NCBI GenBank assembly: GCA_002634385.1
Contig: NSJL01000007.1
Location: 107,456-171,455 of the forward strand
Origin: Nitrospira sp.
Lineage (GTDB): Bacteria > Nitrospirota > Thermodesulfovibrionia > Thermodesulfovibrionales > Dissulfurispiraceae
Length of the DNA: 64,000 nt
Reading direction: 5' to 3'
The notes beneath the pieces were generated by a model. That model was not told the origin of the DNA and ran no database searches. It was given only the letters and a program-made list of their open reading frames with translations. Of this stretch, positions 63,884-64,000 are shown in pieces. A program made the translations under genes and the position numbers. Positions within the stretch are counted from its first letter, which is position 1. Each line of letters starts with the position of its first letter.

Positions 63884-64000
63884 TCACCGCAGGGGGAGGT
63901 ATCCGCCGGGCACTCCCTTTTTGGAGAGGACTATCTGCCAGACCTGCAGGTCCCGCGCCCGGAACGCCCCCGCACAGCTCAGCAGATAGTACTTCCACAT
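63884..64000 (-). CDS. C-terminus of cyclopropane-fatty-acyl-phospholipid synthase-like methyltransferase (partial)
   Basis: The last 38 codons: MWKYYLLSCAGAFRARDLQV then WQIVLSKKGVPGGYLPLR and TGA. This matches the C-terminal end of the CFA synthase/SAM methyltransferase family (YYLLSCAGxFRAR...WQIVLSxxGVPGGY). The rest is past the right edge. Confidence 0.8.
   Translation of the reverse strand: MWKYYLLSCAGAFRARDLQVWQIVLSKKGVPGGYLPLR

Overview
This is a GC-rich bacterial chromosome segment, Gram-negative in character: a TorF-like outer-membrane porin, a lipoprotein, a PEP-CTERM protein, type II/IV-pilus-type ATPase and many sigma-54 promoters. The gene mix (large two-component arrays, GAF-type sigma-54 activators, dispersed 'VTPAKAG/DPGFRRGDG' palindromes, PEP-CTERM) suggests Nitrospirota or a Desulfobacterota-like lineage. 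That is inference; no rRNA or tRNA gene is present to settle it.

Layout. 1-2.9 kb: two nucleotide-sugar epimerases (minus), the first running off the left edge. 3.5-12.2 kb: mixed housekeeping and accessory genes, including a carbonic anhydrase behind what reads as a yybP-ykoY Mn2+ riboswitch, an endonuclease/phospholipase D pair and an FAD oxidoreductase. 12.2-15.9 kb: leuA operon with promoter, putative leader peptide and attenuator. 16-22.4 kb: PEP-CTERM mini-protein with a sigma-54 promoter, a rhodanese with in-frame TGA at both active-site Cys positions (candidate selenoprotein), ilvE-TrmB pair. 22.4-44 kb: a 21-kb minus-strand signalling locus (REC-PilB ATPase, MglA-like GTPase, HD-GYP, five histidine kinases, CheR, NtrC-type regulator). 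44.1-48.1 kb: a sulfur-relay island (TusA, DsrE/F/H-like, OsmC, second DsrE) built around a GAF-sigma-54 activator. 48.2-61.1 kb: a nitrogen-assimilation block (Fis-type HTH, porin, two Amt, two PII, GATase, GlnA, GlnE). 61.3-64 kb: dipeptide-type ABC permeases, a small unknown, and the C-terminus of a cyclopropane-fatty-acid synthase.

How the parts work together. Ammonium enters through the Amt proteins, is sensed with PII, and is fixed by GlnA. The conserved adenylylation Tyr in GlnA is matched by the GlnE adenylyltransferase 1 kb downstream. Three transcription units of this block carry GG-N10-GC sigma-54 promoters, two of them with a shared upstream inverted motif, CCTACATTATTGT. The sulfur island has its own sigma-54 promoters flanking the activator gene.

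Three repeat families are interspersed. Family A is a 177-244 bp element with terminal inverted repeats GGGTGTGT...ACACACCC, flanked by TA dinucleotides like an IS630/mariner-type MITE; its copies differ by paired changes that keep the stems. Family B has GGGTGNAATCAAA-type ends and composite palindromic interiors. Family C is a set of purine/pyrimidine-rich inverted repeats. No transposase, CRISPR array, tRNA or rRNA was seen.
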